From Actinomycetes bacterium (lineage in GTDB: Bacteria > Actinomycetota > Actinomycetes > Actinomycetales > Micrococcaceae): a DNA stretch of 36,668 nt. The stretch covers positions 1 through 36,668 of the forward strand of contig JAFAAV010000007.1 of NCBI GenBank assembly GCA_023426375.1, in the 5' to 3' direction. The notes under the pieces were generated by a model. The model was not told where the DNA came from. It did no database searches and worked only from the letters and a program-made list of their open reading frames with translations. A program made the translations under genes and the position numbers. The first letter of the stretch is position 1, and every line of letters begins with the position of its first letter. Below are positions 22,681 to 30,578 of the stretch, piece by piece.

Positions 22681-23670
22681 TCAGGACCCTTGCTTCTTGC
22701 GGGACTGCTGCTGCTTCTGACGCTTCTTGGACACGGGCTGCTTGCGCTGACCCGCCGCAGCACGCTGACGCTGCTCTTCCAGCTTCTCCTCGTGCTCTTC
22801 CTTGGTCACGCCCACCGGGGGCAGACCCTTGGCGGCACGGCGTTCGTTGAGCTCACGTTCGGCCTGGGAACCCGGGGTGGGGTTGTTACGGATGACCCAC
22901 CACTGCTGGCCCATGGACCAGAGGTTGGACACGGTCCAGTAGATGAGCACACCCAGCGGGAAGTTGATGCCACCGATCGCGAAGACCAGGGGGAATAAGT
23001 AGAGCATCATCTGCTGCTGGCGGTACATGGGCGATTGCTTGGCGGCATCGCTCATGTTGCGCACGGTCAGCTGCTTCTGAGTGATGAACTGCGTTGCGGA
23101 CATGGCCACGATCATCACGATGGCCAGGATCACGGTGGCGGTGTGGTTACCGGCACCGGGCTGCATCAGGGTGGAGAACAGCGGCGCACCGAAAATAGTG
23201 GACGCGTTGAACTGCTCGACCAGCTGCGGGGTCAAAACGTGGATCGACTCACCGTTACCGGCGGCCTGGGGCACGGAGCGCAGCACCTGGAACAACGCGA
23301 AGAAGATGGGCATCTGCACCAGGATGGGCAAACACGCCGAGAACGGGTTGGAGCCGTGGTTCTTGTAGAGGGCCATCTGCTCCTCGGCCATGGCCTGGCG
23401 CGAGAGCTGGTCCTTCTTACCCTTGTACTTGGCCTGCAGTTTGGCCATTTCCGGCTGCAGTTCCTGCATGCCGCGCATGGACTTGATCTGCTTCAAGAAC
23501 AGGGGAATGGTGAGCGTACGCATCACCAGGGTCAGGCCCACGATCGACAGCACCCAGGTGACACCAGAGGTGGGGTCCATGCCAATGGCAGTGAGCAATT
23601 CGTGGAAGACCCACAGCACTGCCGAAACGGCCCAGCTGAAGGGGAAGAGGATGATGTCGAAGAAATTCAT
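22681..23670 (-). CDS. yidC: Membrane protein insertase YidC/OxaI
   Basis: Inserts membrane proteins alone or with SecYEG. The 329 residues give about five membrane helices: near residues 5-27, 36-60 (VTWVLSIVGLTLVMRTLTIPL, with the conserved hydrophilic-groove Arg), CLPILVQMPIFFALFQVL, ATVILAIVMIVAMSA and MMLYLFPLVFAIGGINFPLG with GVLIYWTVSNLWS. A long basic Gln/Lys/Arg tail, usual in actinobacterial YidC, ends the protein and may bind ribosomes. ATG 23670 follows AAGGAG with a 10-nt gap and overlaps the yidD stop by 4 nt. Confidence 0.97.
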   Translation of the reverse strand: MNFFDIILFPFSWAVSAVLWVFHELLTAIGMDPTSGVTWVLSIVGLTLVMRTLTIPLFLKQIKSMRGMQELQPEMAKLQAKYKGKKDQLSRQAMAEEQMALYKNHGSNPFSACLPILVQMPIFFALFQVLRSVPQAAGNGESIHVLTPQLVEQFNASTIFGAPLFSTLMQPGAGNHTATVILAIVMIVAMSATQFITQKQLTVRNMSDAAKQSPMYRQQQMMLYLFPLVFAIGGINFPLGVLIYWTVSNLWSMGQQWWVIRNNPTPGSQAERELNERRAAKGLPPVGVTKEEHEEKLEEQRQRAAAGQRKQPVSKKRQKQQQSRKKQGS

Positions 23671-24104
23671 CGAACGTTGGCTCCTTGGGTCACGCCGTGG
23701 TGGTGACCGGGGCGGTCGCACGTGGCTTCACGTGCGAGGTTCGGGTGGTTGAGCAGCATAATTTTGGGCGTTTCGGACAGTGTGCGGAACTCGCGTCCAC
23801 CGCCTGGAACTCTATCGATTCCGCCCGCCGCCCAGGGATGACAGCGCAGCAGGCGCTTGACACTCAACCCCAGTCCCCGGCCTGCACCGTGAACGGTGAA
23901 AGCTTCGAGCGCGTAGGCCGAGCAGGATGGGAAGTAACGGCACACGTCCCCGTAGAGCGGGGACACAATGGATCGGTACAGCTTGAGTAGTGCAATGCAC
24001 AGGTTCTGCGGGGCGTATTTGATAGCGCGCAGCGCGCTGTTCGCCCTGCGGTACTCGTGAGGCGCTCGGTTCAGGAGAGCGTCGGCTGCCACCTGGTCTT
24101 CCAC
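23667..24104 (-). CDS. yidD: YidD family membrane-insertion efficiency factor
   Basis: Small protein that helps YidC-dependent insertion. From GTG 24104 the product is 145 residues. The YidD core is intact: IALLKLYRSIVSPLYGDVCR, YFPSCSAYALEAFTVHGAGR and LLRCHPWAAGGIDRVP, followed by a longer tail than usual (about 45 residues, His/Gly rich). I chose GTG 24104 because GGAGGAGG stands 7 nt upstream; reading further to 24194 adds residues without family similarity. It lies between rnpA and yidC, overlaps yidC by 4 nt and starts 71 bases after rnpA, in the universal rpmH-rnpA-yidD-yidC order. Confidence 0.94.
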   Translation of the reverse strand: MEDQVAADALLNRAPHEYRRANSALRAIKYAPQNLCIALLKLYRSIVSPLYGDVCRYFPSCSAYALEAFTVHGAGRGLGLSVKRLLRCHPWAAGGIDRVPGGGREFRTLSETPKIMLLNHPNLAREATCDRPGHHHGVTQGANVR

Positions 24105-24175
24105 GTGTGCGCCTCCTCCAATACCTTGCACATCGAACGGTACGGCATTGTGCTGGGCAATGCCGAAGTCTGTCG

Positions 24176-24520
24176 CTATCCGGCCTTTCGGCACGCACTC
24201 GCGTACGCGCCTCGGTAGTCCTCGCCGAGCTCACTCCACGCCGCACCCGCCGAGGCAGGTAGCGCGCGCACCACTACATCGTGCCCGGTGGGACGCGATC
24301 GGACGGTGTCAGCGGCGAGTTCGCGCAACCGGCGCTTGACCTTGTTGCGGACCACCGCATTACCCACGGCTTTGGAGACGACGAAACCCACGCGAGTGGG
24401 CTGGCTTTGATCGCTCACGCGTACGGATACGACGACGTTCCGGCGACCACTACGGGCGCCGGAACGTACGGTTGCAGAAAACTGCGCCGAGGTGCGCATC
24501 CGATGCTGGACTGACAGCAC
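24176..24520 (-). CDS. rnpA: Ribonuclease P protein component
   Basis: Basic protein subunit that helps the RNase P RNA remove 5' leaders from pre-tRNAs. The 114 residues carry TSAQFSATVRSGARSGRRNVVV, then the family signature KAVGNAVVRNKVKRRLRELA (the RNR motif), and TGHDVVVRALPASA. GTG 24520 follows GAGG with a 9-nt gap; the next Met (residue 8) would be unusually short. It is 19 bases after rpmH on the same strand, the nearly universal pair. Confidence 0.97.
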   Translation of the reverse strand: MLSVQHRMRTSAQFSATVRSGARSGRRNVVVSVRVSDQSQPTRVGFVVSKAVGNAVVRNKVKRRLRELAADTVRSRPTGHDVVVRALPASAGAAWSELGEDYRGAYASACRKAG

Positions 24521-24539
24521 GGTGCGAAGCCTCTACAAC

Positions 24540-24677
24540 TTAGGCCGACAGAGAAGCGCGACCCTTGCCACGGCGGGCATTCAGGATGGCGCGGCCTGCG
24601 CGGGTGCGCATACGAGCGCGGAAGCCGTGCTTACGGGCACGACGGCGGTTATTCGGCTGGAAAGTCCGCTTGGTCAT
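24540..24677 (-). CDS. rpmH: 50S ribosomal protein L34
   Basis: Very basic 45-residue large-subunit protein, starting MTKRTFQPNNRRRARKHGFR and ending GKGRASLSA, an almost complete match to the family pattern. It is too short to appear in most ORF scans. ATG 24677 follows GGAG with a 6-nt gap. It is the first gene of the minus-strand run rpmH-rnpA-yidD-yidC-jag-rsmG-parA and has a good promoter upstream at 24804-24832. It diverges from dnaA. Confidence 0.98.
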   Translation of the reverse strand: MTKRTFQPNNRRRARKHGFRARMRTRAGRAILNARRGKGRASLSA

Positions 24678-24803
24678 TAGTCACTCCACAAGGTTGGGAC
24701 AACGGTGCTTGAACCGTGCGGTTGCACGGGATGGGCACGCGGTAGGTATTTGGGTGCGCAGGCACGGCAGAAAGGCCCGAGCATAAACGCACAAGACTGA
24801 TTT

Positions 24804-24832
24804 ACAGTAGTCAATCCCCCGCCCCCGGTCAA
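24804..24832 (-). promoter_or_regulatory. rpmH promoter, housekeeping sigma type
   Basis: Minus-strand TTGACC (24832-24827), 17-base spacer, TACTGT (24809-24804). Spacing is ideal and it lies about 130 bases before the rpmH start. Confidence 0.7.
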
Positions 24833-24938
24833 ATCAAGGGGTTCACGCGGACTTCTCCACACTTGTGAATCCACAGCCTGTGGATGCTGTGGACAAGCGG
24901 CCCGCAAGGGCGATCGGAAACAGTTTATCCCCAGGCGC

Positions 24939-24958
24939 GAACTACAAGGTTGTAGTTC
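24939..24958. promoter_or_regulatory. Inverted repeat upstream of dnaA, candidate operator
   Basis: GAACTACAA (24939-24947), two bases, TTGTAGTTC (24950-24958): perfect 9-bp arms. It stands about 150 bases before dnaA, where no other gene explains it. It could bind a dimeric repressor or activator. No regulator can be named. Confidence 0.4.
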
Positions 24959-25104
24959 TCCACACCGGGGCAATGGGGCTATGAAGTGCCGCGATGCATG
25001 TTCTAGGCTGTCCGTTACGGGTTCCCCCACTCTGGTTTATCCACTGCTGTGTACAACTCTGTGGAAAACTAGCCTCGACCCGCCGCTACCGTCAGGAGAA
25101 ATTC

Positions 25105-26733
25105 ATGCACCAGGACAATCAGCCCCTGCTCCAACAGTGGGCCGAATGCGTCCGGTACATGAAGGAACACCCCAGCGTGACCGGACGGTCCCGTGGCTTC
25201 ATTTCGCTGTCCGAGCCCCAGGGGCTCATGGGCACCACCCTCCTGGTGGCCGTTCCCAACGAGCGCACCCGCGAGTACTTCCAGCACCGCAGCATGGCCG
25301 CCGTACTCGACGAGGCAGTGGGCCGTGTTTTCGGCCCCGAGACCCTGGTCGCGTTCGTCGTGGACACCGAACTCGGGCTGACACCGCCGGAGCATGACAC
25401 TTCCGCGCCGGCCGTAGATTCTCCGGTTCCTTCCCTCGAGGAACTCGAAGCGGAACGCAACCGCAGCACGCCGTCGGCACCCGCAACACCCGGCGTGGAT
25501 GTTCCCCGGACCGATCATCCGAGCCCGGTGCCGAGCGGATTGACCGACACCATGGCCGCGGAATCCACCACGCGCGATTACGAGGATCTACCTCCGCGTC
25601 GTGATCCGCAGGCGGCACCCCCGGCTCGGCCGCGCGAACCGCTCAGCACCACCAACGGCACCGATACCAGCCCGTCGGATGCCGAATGGGACAGCTCCGC
25701 ACGGTTGAATCCCAAGTACGTGTTCGATTCGTTCGTGATCGGGCAGTCCAACCGCTTCGCCCATGCCGCGGCGTTTGCCGTGGCCGAGACTCCGGCCAAG
25801 GCATATAACCCGTTGTTCATATATGGGGATTCGGGGCTCGGTAAGACCCACTTGCTGCACGCCATCGGCCATTACGCCAAGCGTCTCTACCCCAAGCTGC
25901 GCGTGCGTTACGTGAACTCCGAAGAGTTCACCAACGACTTCATCAACTCGATCCGCGATGACGAGGGCTCCTCGTTCAAGGGCATCTACCGCAACGTGGA
26001 CATGCTGCTGATCGACGACATCCAGTTCCTGGCCGGCAAGGAACACACGCAGGAAGAGTTCTTCCACACGTTCAACGCCCTGCACAATCACGAGAAACAG
26101 ATCGTGATCACCTCGGATATGCCGCCCAAGCAGCTGACCGGTTTTGCCGAGCGCATGCGGTCCCGCTTCGAATGGGGACTGATCACGGACGTCCAGCCGC
26201 CCGAGTTGGAGACGCGCATTGCGATCCTCCGCAAGAAGGCCATCAGCGAAGGCATGGATGCACCCGATGACGTGATGGAGTACATCGCCTCGCACATCTC
26301 CACCAATATTCGTGAGCTCGAGGGCGCGCTGATTCGTGTCACCGCGTTCGCTTCGCTGAACAAGCAGGCGGTGGATCTGCCGCTGGCGGAGCTGGTGCTC
26401 AAGGACCTGATCACCGAGGACGGCGGCCAGGAGATCACGGCGGCGTCCATCCTGGGTCAGACCGCAGCCTTCTTCAACATCACGTTGGACGAACTCAAGT
26501 CCAAGTCCCGTACCCGCACGCTCGTGACCGCGCGGCAGATCGCCATGTACCTGTTGCGCGAACTCACCGACATGTCCCTGCCGAAGATCGGGCAGGAACT
26601 GGGCGGGCGCGACCACACCACCGTGATGCACGCGGATCGCAAGATTCGCACTCTGATGGCCGAGCGGCGTCAGATTTTCGATCAGGTCACGGAGTTGACC
26701 AACCGCATCAAGCAGCAGTCCCGCGAGGGCTGA
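25105..26733 (+). CDS. dnaA: Chromosomal replication initiator DnaA
   Basis: Binds DnaA boxes and opens oriC. The 542 residues show domain I (about 1-90), a Pro/Ser/acidic domain II linker (about 95-195), the AAA+ domain III with Walker A GDSGLGKT (241-248), Walker B MLLIDDIQFLAGK, and the sensor 2 region, then domain IV with the box-contacting signature GGRDHTTVMHADRKI near residues 500-515. ATG 25105 follows AGGAG 6 nt upstream. Reading further to 24994 only adds untranslated leader. The gene ends in a strong terminator at 26757-26790, so it is transcribed apart from dnaN. Confidence 0.98.
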   Translation: MHQDNQPLLQQWAECVRYMKEHPSVTGRSRGFISLSEPQGLMGTTLLVAVPNERTREYFQHRSMAAVLDEAVGRVFGPETLVAFVVDTELGLTPPEHDTSAPAVDSPVPSLEELEAERNRSTPSAPATPGVDVPRTDHPSPVPSGLTDTMAAESTTRDYEDLPPRRDPQAAPPARPREPLSTTNGTDTSPSDAEWDSSARLNPKYVFDSFVIGQSNRFAHAAAFAVAETPAKAYNPLFIYGDSGLGKTHLLHAIGHYAKRLYPKLRVRYVNSEEFTNDFINSIRDDEGSSFKGIYRNVDMLLIDDIQFLAGKEHTQEEFFHTFNALHNHEKQIVITSDMPPKQLTGFAERMRSRFEWGLITDVQPPELETRIAILRKKAISEGMDAPDDVMEYIASHISTNIRELEGALIRVTAFASLNKQAVDLPLAELVLKDLITEDGGQEITAASILGQTAAFFNITLDELKSKSRTRTLVTARQIAMYLLRELTDMSLPKIGQELGGRDHTTVMHADRKIRTLMAERRQIFDQVTELTNRIKQQSREG

Positions 26734-27300
26734 TCGCACGTCTTCAGATCTTTTCAGGGTCCCGGCCGGTTGGCCGGGACCTTACTTTTTGTGATTCGTC
26801 CACAGGCTCGTGCCGCTCAGGACCAGCGACGACGGCGCTCCGTGCACAGTTCTCGGCGGCCGTGTGGACGGGTTGTGCACAACCTCAAATCAGTGGATGT
26901 GGAAAACTTTGTGGACAACGTGAGAGCTTCAGTGGATAACCCGACCTGCACGGGGGACGACACTGTGGATCCCGCGAAATACCGCGGAAGTTGTGCACTG
27001 ACCGGCCACAGACGAGCACGAAGTTAAGCACAGGACGTCAACAGGCTCGATCGGTTCAAACAGCGGGAAACAGGCAGTTATCCACAGTATCCACATGGGT
27101 TATTAACACTCTTACCCTTAAAGAGAAATCCGCCGAATAACAAAAATCTTGTCCCCACGCCTCGCCCCGAGCTCCGCTGAGAACCTGTAATTACAAGTTT
27201 CCGCACTCCACCGGAGTGCTCCGGGCTCGATACTCGCGGCTCAAGGCGGATACGATGCACAGGGCGAGTTACACATTTTTTAGACCAAAGGGGCATTGCC
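26734..27300. other. oriC: Replication origin oriC (dnaA-dnaN intergenic)
   Basis: 567 bases without a gene. Starting from the left there is the dnaA terminator, then DnaA-like boxes: TCGTCCACA at 26796, TGTGGACGG at 26863, a TTGTGCACAA palindrome at 26873-26882, TGTGGAAAA at 26898, a perfect TGTGGACAA at 26910-26918, AGTGGATAA at 26931, TGTGGATCC at 26964, a perfect TTATCCACA at 27078-27086, and GTATCCACA at 27087-27095. An AT-rich stretch follows directly (27096-27150, GGGTTATTAACACTCTTACC and on), the likely unwinding element. Near 27186-27224 there are short palindromes before dnaN. Confidence 0.93.
26757..26790 (+). terminator. Terminator of dnaA
   Basis: Perfect 10-bp stem GGTCCCGGCC (26758-26767) and GGCCGGGACC (26772-26781) with a GGTT loop, followed by TTACTTTTT. 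A textbook factor-independent terminator 24 bases after the dnaA stop. Confidence 0.93.
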
Positions 27301-28425
27301 GTGAAGTTCTCCGTCGAGCGCGACGTACTGGCTGAAGCAGTCACATGGACGGCACGATCCTTGTCACCACGCCCGCCGGTACCCGTGCTTTCCGGTCTGC
27401 TCATCAAGGCCGAAGGCGGTTCACTGTCGATCGCAAGCTTCGACTACGAAATCTCTGCTCGTCTGACCATCAGCGCCGATGTTCAGGAAGAGGGCACCAC
27501 CCTGGTCTCCGGCCGACTGCTCGCGGACATCTGCCGTTCCTTGCCTTCAGCACCCGTGCAGGTCGAAGCCGACGGCGGCAAGGTCACGCTCACGTGTAAG
27601 TCGTCCAAGTTCAATCTCGCTGCCATGCCGGTCGATGACTACCCGCAGCTACCCGCCCTTCCGGATCTGTCAGGTGTTATTTCCGGTGACGAGTTCGCGC
27701 ACGCCGTGGGTCAGGTCAACATCGCGGCGTCCAAGGACGACACCCTGCCCATCCTCACGGGTGTGCGCATGGAGATCGAGGGCGAGAAGATCACGCTTCT
27801 GGCGACCGACCGCTACCGCTTGGCCATGCGTGAACTCACGTGGCGTCCTTCAGATCCCACGATTTCCACGGCCGCCCTCATCAAGGCCAAGACGTTGAAC
27901 GACATCGCGAAGACTCTCGGTGCGTCCGGTGACGTCAATGTGGCGTTGGCCGACAACGCAGAGCTGGTCGGTTTCGAATCCGGTGGTCGTCGCACCACGA
28001 GCTTGTTGATCGACGGTGAGTACCCCAAGATTCGTTCGCTGTTCCCGGAGAACACCCCCATCACCGCTGCGGTCAAGACTGCGGATCTGGTGGAAGCTGT
28101 CCGTCGTGTATCCCTGGTGGCCGAACGCAACACCCCGGTCCGCTTGGCCTTCACCCAGGGCCAGGTCGCCCTGGACGCCGGCACCGGCGAGGACGCTCAG
28201 GCATCCGAGGTCCTGGACGCTCAGCTCAACGGTGACGACATCACCGTGGCGTTCAACCCCACGTACCTCTCCGAAGGTCTGCACGCCTTCGATTCGCAGT
28301 ACGTGCGCTTCTCGTTCACCGCTCCGCCCAAGCCCGCGGTACTGTCCGCCCAGGAAGAGCTGGACGGCGAGGACAACGTGGATTACAAGTACCTGCTGAT
28401 GCCGGTGCGGTTGCCCAACCAGTGA
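27301..28425 (+). CDS. dnaN: DNA polymerase III beta subunit (sliding clamp)
   Basis: Ring-shaped dimer that tethers DNA polymerase to DNA. The 374 residues form three repeated clamp domains (about 1-120, 130-245, 250-374). The start MKFSVERDVLAEAVTWTARS, the middle ATDRYRLAMRELTW and the C-terminus YKYLLMPVRLPNQ, close to the partner-binding pocket, are all typical of the family. GTG 27301 follows AAGGGG 7 nt upstream. recF starts 4 bases after its stop, so the two are one transcript. Confidence 0.98.
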   Translation: MKFSVERDVLAEAVTWTARSLSPRPPVPVLSGLLIKAEGGSLSIASFDYEISARLTISADVQEEGTTLVSGRLLADICRSLPSAPVQVEADGGKVTLTCKSSKFNLAAMPVDDYPQLPALPDLSGVISGDEFAHAVGQVNIAASKDDTLPILTGVRMEIEGEKITLLATDRYRLAMRELTWRPSDPTISTAALIKAKTLNDIAKTLGASGDVNVALADNAELVGFESGGRRTTSLLIDGEYPKIRSLFPENTPITAAVKTADLVEAVRRVSLVAERNTPVRLAFTQGQVALDAGTGEDAQASEVLDAQLNGDDITVAFNPTYLSEGLHAFDSQYVRFSFTAPPKPAVLSAQEELDGEDNVDYKYLLMPVRLPNQ

Positions 28426-28429
28426 TCGT

Positions 28430-29746
28430 GTGTTCGTAGACCACCTGTCCCTGCTGGATTTCAGGACCTACGCGAGTCTCGATCTGGCCCTGGAACCCGG
28501 GCTGACCGTCTTCGTAGGTCCCAACGGTGTGGGCAAAACCAACGTGGTCGAGGCCATCGACTGGGCGGCTAATCTGTCCTCCCACCGCGTGGCCAGCGAT
28601 ACCCCGCTGATCAAAACGGGATCCGAACGCGCCATCGTGCGGGTCCGGATCCGCAGGGCCACCCAGCGGACGGTTCTGGAATTCGAGCTCAACGATCGCC
28701 GCGCCAACCGGGTGCAGATCAACCGTGCGGCTCCGGTTCGCGCGCGGGAAGCCGTGGGCGTGCTCCACACGGTGGTGTTCTCTCCGGAGGATCTGACCCT
28801 GGTCAAGGGCGATCCGGGGCATCGCCGGAAGTTCCTGGACGATCTGGCAACGTCCATGCGCCCAGTTCTGGCGGCCGCGCGTAGCGACTACGAGCGTGCC
28901 CTGAAGCAACGCAATGCCCTGCTGAAATCTGCTCGCTACTCGCGGCAGCACTCGGATTCTCACCAGGCCACGCTGACGGTGTGGAACGAACAACTGGCAC
29001 GCGCCGGTGCCGCGCTCATGGGTGCCCGGTTACAGCTACTGAAAGCACTGGAACCGGAAGTCGACCGGGCTTATCAGCAGCTGACGGACGGACCCAAGCA
29101 CGTGAAGCTTCGCTACGAGTGTTCGTCGCTGGACCCCTCTGCAGACGCCGCAGCCCTGGAACACTTCTCCGTGGAGGATCTCTACGAACTGATGCTGCAG
29201 GCCTTCGAACGCGTGGCGCGGCAAGAGCAGGAACGTGGGATCACCCTGGTGGGTCCGCACCGCGACGACATGGTGATTTCCCTGGGTGACACCCCGGCCA
29301 AGGGCTATGCGTCCCACGGTGAGACATGGTCCACGGCCCTCGCACTGCGGTTGGGGTCCTGGTACGTCCATGTTGCCGATGATCCCGCCGAGGGTGCCGC
29401 GCCCGTGCTGATCCTGGACGATGTCTTCGCTGAACTGGATGCACGGCGCCGGCAGAAGCTGGCCAAGCTGGTCCAACAAGCCGAGCAGGTGCTGGTGACT
29501 GCGGCGGTGGACGAGGATCTCCCGGAGGCACTGCGCGAGAACCCCCACCGCGTGATCCGCGTGAGCCCCGGTCAGGTGGAGGTGACGGATTCGACGACGC
29601 CGCCCGAGCAGGTCTCTGACGAACGGTCGCCTTCCCAGACATCACGTGTTTCCCCGGACAACGGCGAACAAGACCTTTCCGCGGGGGAACCCGAGGCGAC
29701 GTCGTCGTCCGTAGAGGCGCCCCGCGAGCGAGGCGAGCATGGCTGA
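28430..29746 (+). CDS. recF: DNA replication and repair protein RecF
   Basis: SMC-like ATPase that helps load RecA at gaps. The 438 residues have the N-terminal Walker A VFVGPNGVGKTNVVEAI (about 28-44) and HRVASDTPLIKTGSERA, the RecF signature around the middle with GPHRDDM, and the C-terminal Walker B APVLILDDVFAELDARRR. A Ser/Glu/Pro-rich tail of about 60 residues after the conserved fold is longer than in most RecF proteins. GTG 28430 starts 4 bases after dnaN. The stop overlaps the next gene by 8 nt. Confidence 0.97.
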   Translation: MFVDHLSLLDFRTYASLDLALEPGLTVFVGPNGVGKTNVVEAIDWAANLSSHRVASDTPLIKTGSERAIVRVRIRRATQRTVLEFELNDRRANRVQINRAAPVRAREAVGVLHTVVFSPEDLTLVKGDPGHRRKFLDDLATSMRPVLAAARSDYERALKQRNALLKSARYSRQHSDSHQATLTVWNEQLARAGAALMGARLQLLKALEPEVDRAYQQLTDGPKHVKLRYECSSLDPSADAAALEHFSVEDLYELMLQAFERVARQEQERGITLVGPHRDDMVISLGDTPAKGYASHGETWSTALALRLGSWYVHVADDPAEGAAPVLILDDVFAELDARRRQKLAKLVQQAEQVLVTAAVDEDLPEALRENPHRVIRVSPGQVEVTDSTTPPEQVSDERSPSQTSRVSPDNGEQDLSAGEPEATSSSVEAPRERGEHG

Positions 29747-30332
29747 TCCGGCCCGGGACGACGTCGTCGATGCCGCGGCTTCCGCCCTGCAACGGGTGCG
29801 GCGTGCCGCCCAGGAGCGCGGTGACTCGCGACTGTCCAAGGCGGCCGCGGCCAAGAACATGAAGTTCTTCGGCCAAGCCATGGAGGACGGCACCGGATCT
29901 CCCGCGCTCAAGCAGCGCTACAACCGGCCCGTGGACGCTCGGCAGATGGGCGGTTATTCGGGACCCGGCAAATCCGCGCGGGATCCGCGGAAGCTGGGAA
30001 ACATCGTCGATTCGCTCATCGTGCACCGCGGCTGGAAGACCCCGGTCAACGTCAGCAGCGTGCTCGCGGACTGGGCGTCACTGGTGGGAGCCCGCAATGC
30101 CGAGCACACGTGGCCCGAGAGCTTCGAGGACACGGTGGTGCGCGTGCGGTGCGATTCCACCGCGTACGCCACGCAGCTGCGTCTCATGCAGTCGCAGATC
30201 CTGCGGACGTTCGCGGATCGGCTGGGGGAGGGCATCGTGACCAAGCTCGAGATCCACGGCCCCGTGGGACCCAGCTGGAAGAAGGGGCGGTGGACCGTAC
30301 AGGGCCGCGGACCCCGCGATACGTACGGATAA
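29739..30332 (+). CDS. DciA-like DUF721 protein
   Basis: A 197-residue protein equivalent in place to Rv0004. After a basic Ala-rich N-terminus (about 1-75) comes the DUF721 domain: VDSLIVHRGWKTPVNVSSVLADWASLVG and later VRCDSTAYATQLRLMQSQIL with a terminal GPVGPSWKKGRWTVQGRGPR. DUF721 proteins related to DciA assist loading of DnaB at the origin in bacteria without DnaC/DnaI, which would complete the initiation set here. ATG 29739 lies inside recF (8-nt overlap), so the gene is translationally coupled. Confidence 0.88.
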   Translation: MADPARDDVVDAAASALQRVRRAAQERGDSRLSKAAAAKNMKFFGQAMEDGTGSPALKQRYNRPVDARQMGGYSGPGKSARDPRKLGNIVDSLIVHRGWKTPVNVSSVLADWASLVGARNAEHTWPESFEDTVVRVRCDSTAYATQLRLMQSQILRTFADRLGEGIVTKLEIHGPVGPSWKKGRWTVQGRGPRDTYG

Positions 30333-30488
30333 CATCGTTACATCTCACGGATGAGGCTGTAGACGCCGGAAATCTCGGAATGACCCCCGGTTCATGTGGT
30401 CCCCCATCAGATCGGCCCCCCGGGGCGTCTGCGGGCCGTTGAGCGCTTTATCCGGTAGAATTGCGGTACAAGATCTTTTCGCCCCGCC

Positions 30489-30519
30489 AGCCGATGAGCC
30501 GCGCGCCGTCTCATCGGCT
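30489..30519 (+). promoter_or_regulatory. Hairpin in the gyrB leader
   Basis: Perfect arms AGCCGATGAG (30489-30498) and CTCATCGGCT (30510-30519), then TATTTAT. It lies 60 bases before the gyrB start. It could terminate the upstream dciA-like transcript or attenuate gyrB. A -10-like TAGAAT stands at 30456-30461, without a recognisable -35; if used, the hairpin is in the gyrB leader. Confidence 0.5.
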
Positions 30520-30578
30520 GTATTTATGTGGGCCGACCAATCGATCTACGTCGATTACGCAGGAGGACCGGAGACCCC

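Larger units (their letters stand above)
24678..25104. other. rpmH-dnaA divergent intergenic region with DnaA-box-like sequences
   Basis: About 430 bases with the rpmH promoter (minus) and the dnaA control region (plus). DnaA-like boxes include GAATCCACA at 24867, TGTGGATGC at 24879 and a perfect TGTGGACAA at 24888-24896, and weaker ones near 25026 (TTATCCACT) and 25060 (TGTGGAAAA). A 20-bp inverted repeat lies at 24939-24958. Boxes here suit autoregulation of dnaA. I found no convincing dnaA -35/-10 pair. Confidence 0.75.

Noticed and set aside
24994..25104. N-terminal extension of DnaA by 37 residues
   Set aside because: The standard start with AGGAG at 25105 gives the conserved N-terminus; the extension translates leader sequence.
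26770..27027. 85-codon open frame in the dnaA-dnaN gap
   Set aside because: It runs through DnaA boxes, has no ribosome-binding site and no family likeness; the region is oriC.
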